Shown here in pieces: positions 62,573-64,000 of a stretch of DNA of 64,000 nucleotides. The notes under the pieces are model-generated. The model made no database searches and had not been told where the DNA came from. It worked only from the letters and a program-made list of their open reading frames with translations. Where the stretch lies: the NCBI RefSeq assembly GCF_003594885.1, contig NZ_QZEZ01000001.1:930001-994000 (forward strand). The letters run 5' to 3'. Within the stretch, counting starts at the first letter, position 1; every line of letters begins with the position of its first letter. This DNA comes from Vallicoccus soli (GTDB lineage: Bacteria > Actinomycetota > Actinomycetes > Motilibacterales > Motilibacteraceae). Position numbers and translations under genes: made by a program.

Positions 62573-64000
62573 CCGAGCTCGCCGACACCCGCCCGGCAGG
62601 GGCCGCCGCCCCGCCGACGCCGCCCGTGGCGCTGGGACCGGCCGCGGGACCGGCGCCCGCCTGGGCCGGCGCCGTCGCCGCGCTGGCCGGGGTGGTCGAC
62701 GCGGCGGTCGTGGCCAACCGGGGCTGGGACCTGGCGTGGGAGCGGCAGTCCTGGCAGGACAGCGCTTCCCAGGGACGGGAGCACCTCAGCGTGCGCGTGC
62801 ACGACGACGAGGTGCAGATCGGGCCCCGGTGGGTGCCGGGGACGACCGCGGGCTGCCCCGGGTGCGCGGAGGCGCGCTCGCGCAGCGCCGTGGGGCACCC
62901 CCTCGCCTCCAGCCCGGCCGTGCCGCGCCGCCGCGTGGGCGCCCTGGCGCCCGTGCTGCCCGAGCTGCTCGAGGCCGCCGCGCGCCACCTGGCGCGGGCC
63001 CCGCTCGGCCCCGGCGAGCTGCTCGCCGTCGGGCCCGCCGGCACGCGGCGGCACCGGGTCCACCGCAGCGTCCACTGCGCCCTGTGCGGCCCCGTCCCGG
63101 GGCCCGCCACGACGCCGGGCCCGCTGCGGCTCGTGGCGCGGCCCGTCGCGGCCGACGACCCCACGCGAGGCGCGGTCGGCACCCCGGTCCTCGACCGGGC
63201 GGCCCTGCACCGCGACCTCGTCGACGACCGCTTCGGCCCGGTGCGGGCGGTGCTGCGCGAGTCGCGCGTGCCGTTCGCCATGAGCATGGCCGTGCTGCCC
63301 GAGGCCCCGGCCATGGGGCACGGGCGGGCCAGCACCTTCGCGCAGACCGAGTCCGTGGCGGTCCTCGAGGCGTACGAGCGCCTCGGCGGCTTCCCCTTCG
63401 ACGCGCCGGTGCTCGAGGACGTCCCGTGGTCGGAGGTCGCCGACCGCGCCGTCGACCCGCTCACGCTCGGCCGGCTGACCGGGGAGCAGCTCGCCCACCC
63501 CTCGTGCCGCGTGCGGCCCTTCGACGCCTCCACCCCGATGGACTGGGTGTGGGGCCACGACCTGGTCACCGGCCGGCCGCTGCTCGTCCCGGCGGACGTC
63601 GGCTTCTACCAGTACGACTACGCGTTCCGCCGCGACCGGCGCGCCGCGCGCGAGGCCGGGCCGGGGGCGCAGCGCCGCTGGTTCCACGAGTCCTCGAGCG
63701 GGTGCGCGGTCGGGTCGAGCTTCGAGGAGGCCGCGCTGCACGCCCTCTTCGAGGTGGCCGAGCGGGACGCGTTCCAGCTCGCCTGGCACGCCGCGCGCCC
63801 GCTGCCCGCGATCGACCCCGGCTCGGTGCCCGACGGCACGACGCAGGCGCTGCTGAGGCTCGTCGCCGCCCGCGGCTTCGACGTGCACCTGCTCGTGGCG
63901 ACGCAGGACGTCGCCGTCCCGGTGGTGTGGGTGCTCGCCGTGGACCGGGAGGGCCGCTTCCCCGCCACGTTCTCCTCCGCCGGCTCGGGGGCCGACCCGG
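62569..64000 (+). CDS. YcaO-domain azoline cyclodehydratase, TbtG-like (3' end outside window)
   Basis: GTG in a GTGA overlap; open to the window edge, 477 codons seen. Residues about 1-190 contain two Cys pairs (TAGCPGCAEARSRSAVGHP and SVHCALCGPV) that may bind zinc, as in E1/YcaO fusion remnants. The YcaO domain begins near 230: RVPFAMSMAVLPEAPAMGHG, ASTFAQTESVAVLEAYERLG (ATP-binding Glu), GFYQYDYAFRR, ESSSGCAVGSSFEEAALHAL and FEVAERDAFQLAWHAARPLP. It phosphorylates peptide amides with ATP to form thiazolines/oxazolines from Cys/Ser/Thr, which the SagB-type enzyme oxidises. The normal C-terminal Pro-rich end lies beyond the window. Confidence 0.92.
   Translation, partial: MTELADTRPAGAAAPPTPPVALGPAAGPAPAWAGAVAALAGVVDAAVVANRGWDLAWERQSWQDSASQGREHLSVRVHDDEVQIGPRWVPGTTAGCPGCAEARSRSAVGHPLASSPAVPRRRVGALAPVLPELLEAAARHLARAPLGPGELLAVGPAGTRRHRVHRSVHCALCGPVPGPATTPGPLRLVARPVAADDPTRGAVGTPVLDRAALHRDLVDDRFGPVRAVLRESRVPFAMSMAVLPEAPAMGHGRASTFAQTESVAVLEAYERLGGFPFDAPVLEDVPWSEVADRAVDPLTLGRLTGEQLAHPSCRVRPFDASTPMDWVWGHDLVTGRPLLVPADVGFYQYDYAFRRDRRAAREAGPGAQRRWFHESSSGCAVGSSFEEAALHALFEVAERDAFQLAWHAARPLPAIDPGSVPDGTTQALLRLVAARGFDVHLLVATQDVAVPVVWVLAVDREGRFPATFSSAGSGADP

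Overview
The window is chromosomal DNA of a very GC-rich (roughly three quarters G+C by eye) actinobacterium. Support comes from the GlgE maltosyltransferase pathway (glgE-treS-pep2-glgB), the NucS mismatch endonuclease, a methylmalonyl-CoA epimerase/thiolase/MeaB neighbourhood, many GTG starts and GTGA/ATGA overlaps, and apparently leaderless genes with a TAnnnT box 6-8 nt before the start codon. I cannot name the genus; no rRNA or tRNA gene is present.

Layout. (1) 1-4831: a minus-strand operon of a CPA2 cation/proton antiporter carrying a C-terminal UBP-type zinc finger, a fused response regulator/thioredoxin-reductase-like flavoprotein, and a cyclic-nucleotide-binding-domain histidine kinase cut by the window edge. 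A stand-alone UBP finger gene is divergent to it. (2) 4919-20995: housekeeping and accessory genes, including DUF2071, quinone oxidoreductase, amino-acid-oxidase-like enzyme, nucS, M28 peptidase, AI-2E-family protein, epimerase, thiolase, meaB, a LigD-type polymerase, a GPP34 protein, a Mug-like glycosylase and a CnoX-like thioredoxin. (3) 21289-34561: an exopolysaccharide locus with two GT4, two GT2, Wzz-like, Wzy/WaaL-like and Wzx-like proteins, two clan GH-A-like hydrolases, a convergent WbaP-type initiating transferase and a ManC-like cupin. (4) 34809-47271: alpha-glucan metabolism, with glgE-treS-pep2-glgB leftward, glgP divergent and glgX convergent. (5) 47371-49326: Ohr/OsmC and a DUF885 peptidase.

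(6) 49352-64000 (runs off the right edge) is the most striking region: a ribosomal-peptide (RiPP) cluster of thiopeptide or goadsporin type. A 56-residue precursor has a Ser-rich C-terminus. Around it lie a SagB-type azoline dehydrogenase, a split lantibiotic dehydratase (full-length LanB-type plus a separate C-terminal-domain protein), an ocin-ThiF-like leader-binding protein and a YcaO cyclodehydratase. Immediately downstream of the precursor, on the same strand, is a four-gene operon: AMP-dependent ligase, DHAP/aspartate-semialdehyde-type aldolase (GriI-like), dehydroquinate-synthase-II-like enzyme (GriH-like) and FAD monooxygenase. In other actinomycetes the GriI/GriH pair makes 3-amino-4-hydroxybenzoate. 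The arrangement suggests a RiPP decorated with, or co-produced with, an aminohydroxybenzoate-derived group. The precursor gene sits alone between two strong hairpins.

Repeats add interest. A 53-55 nt hairpin element with a conserved loop occurs in two convergent intergenic gaps 40 kb apart. An identical 4 x 9-bp minisatellite lies in the 3' ends of two unrelated genes 49 kb apart. A related 6 x 9-bp array lies in the leader of the aminohydroxybenzoate operon.
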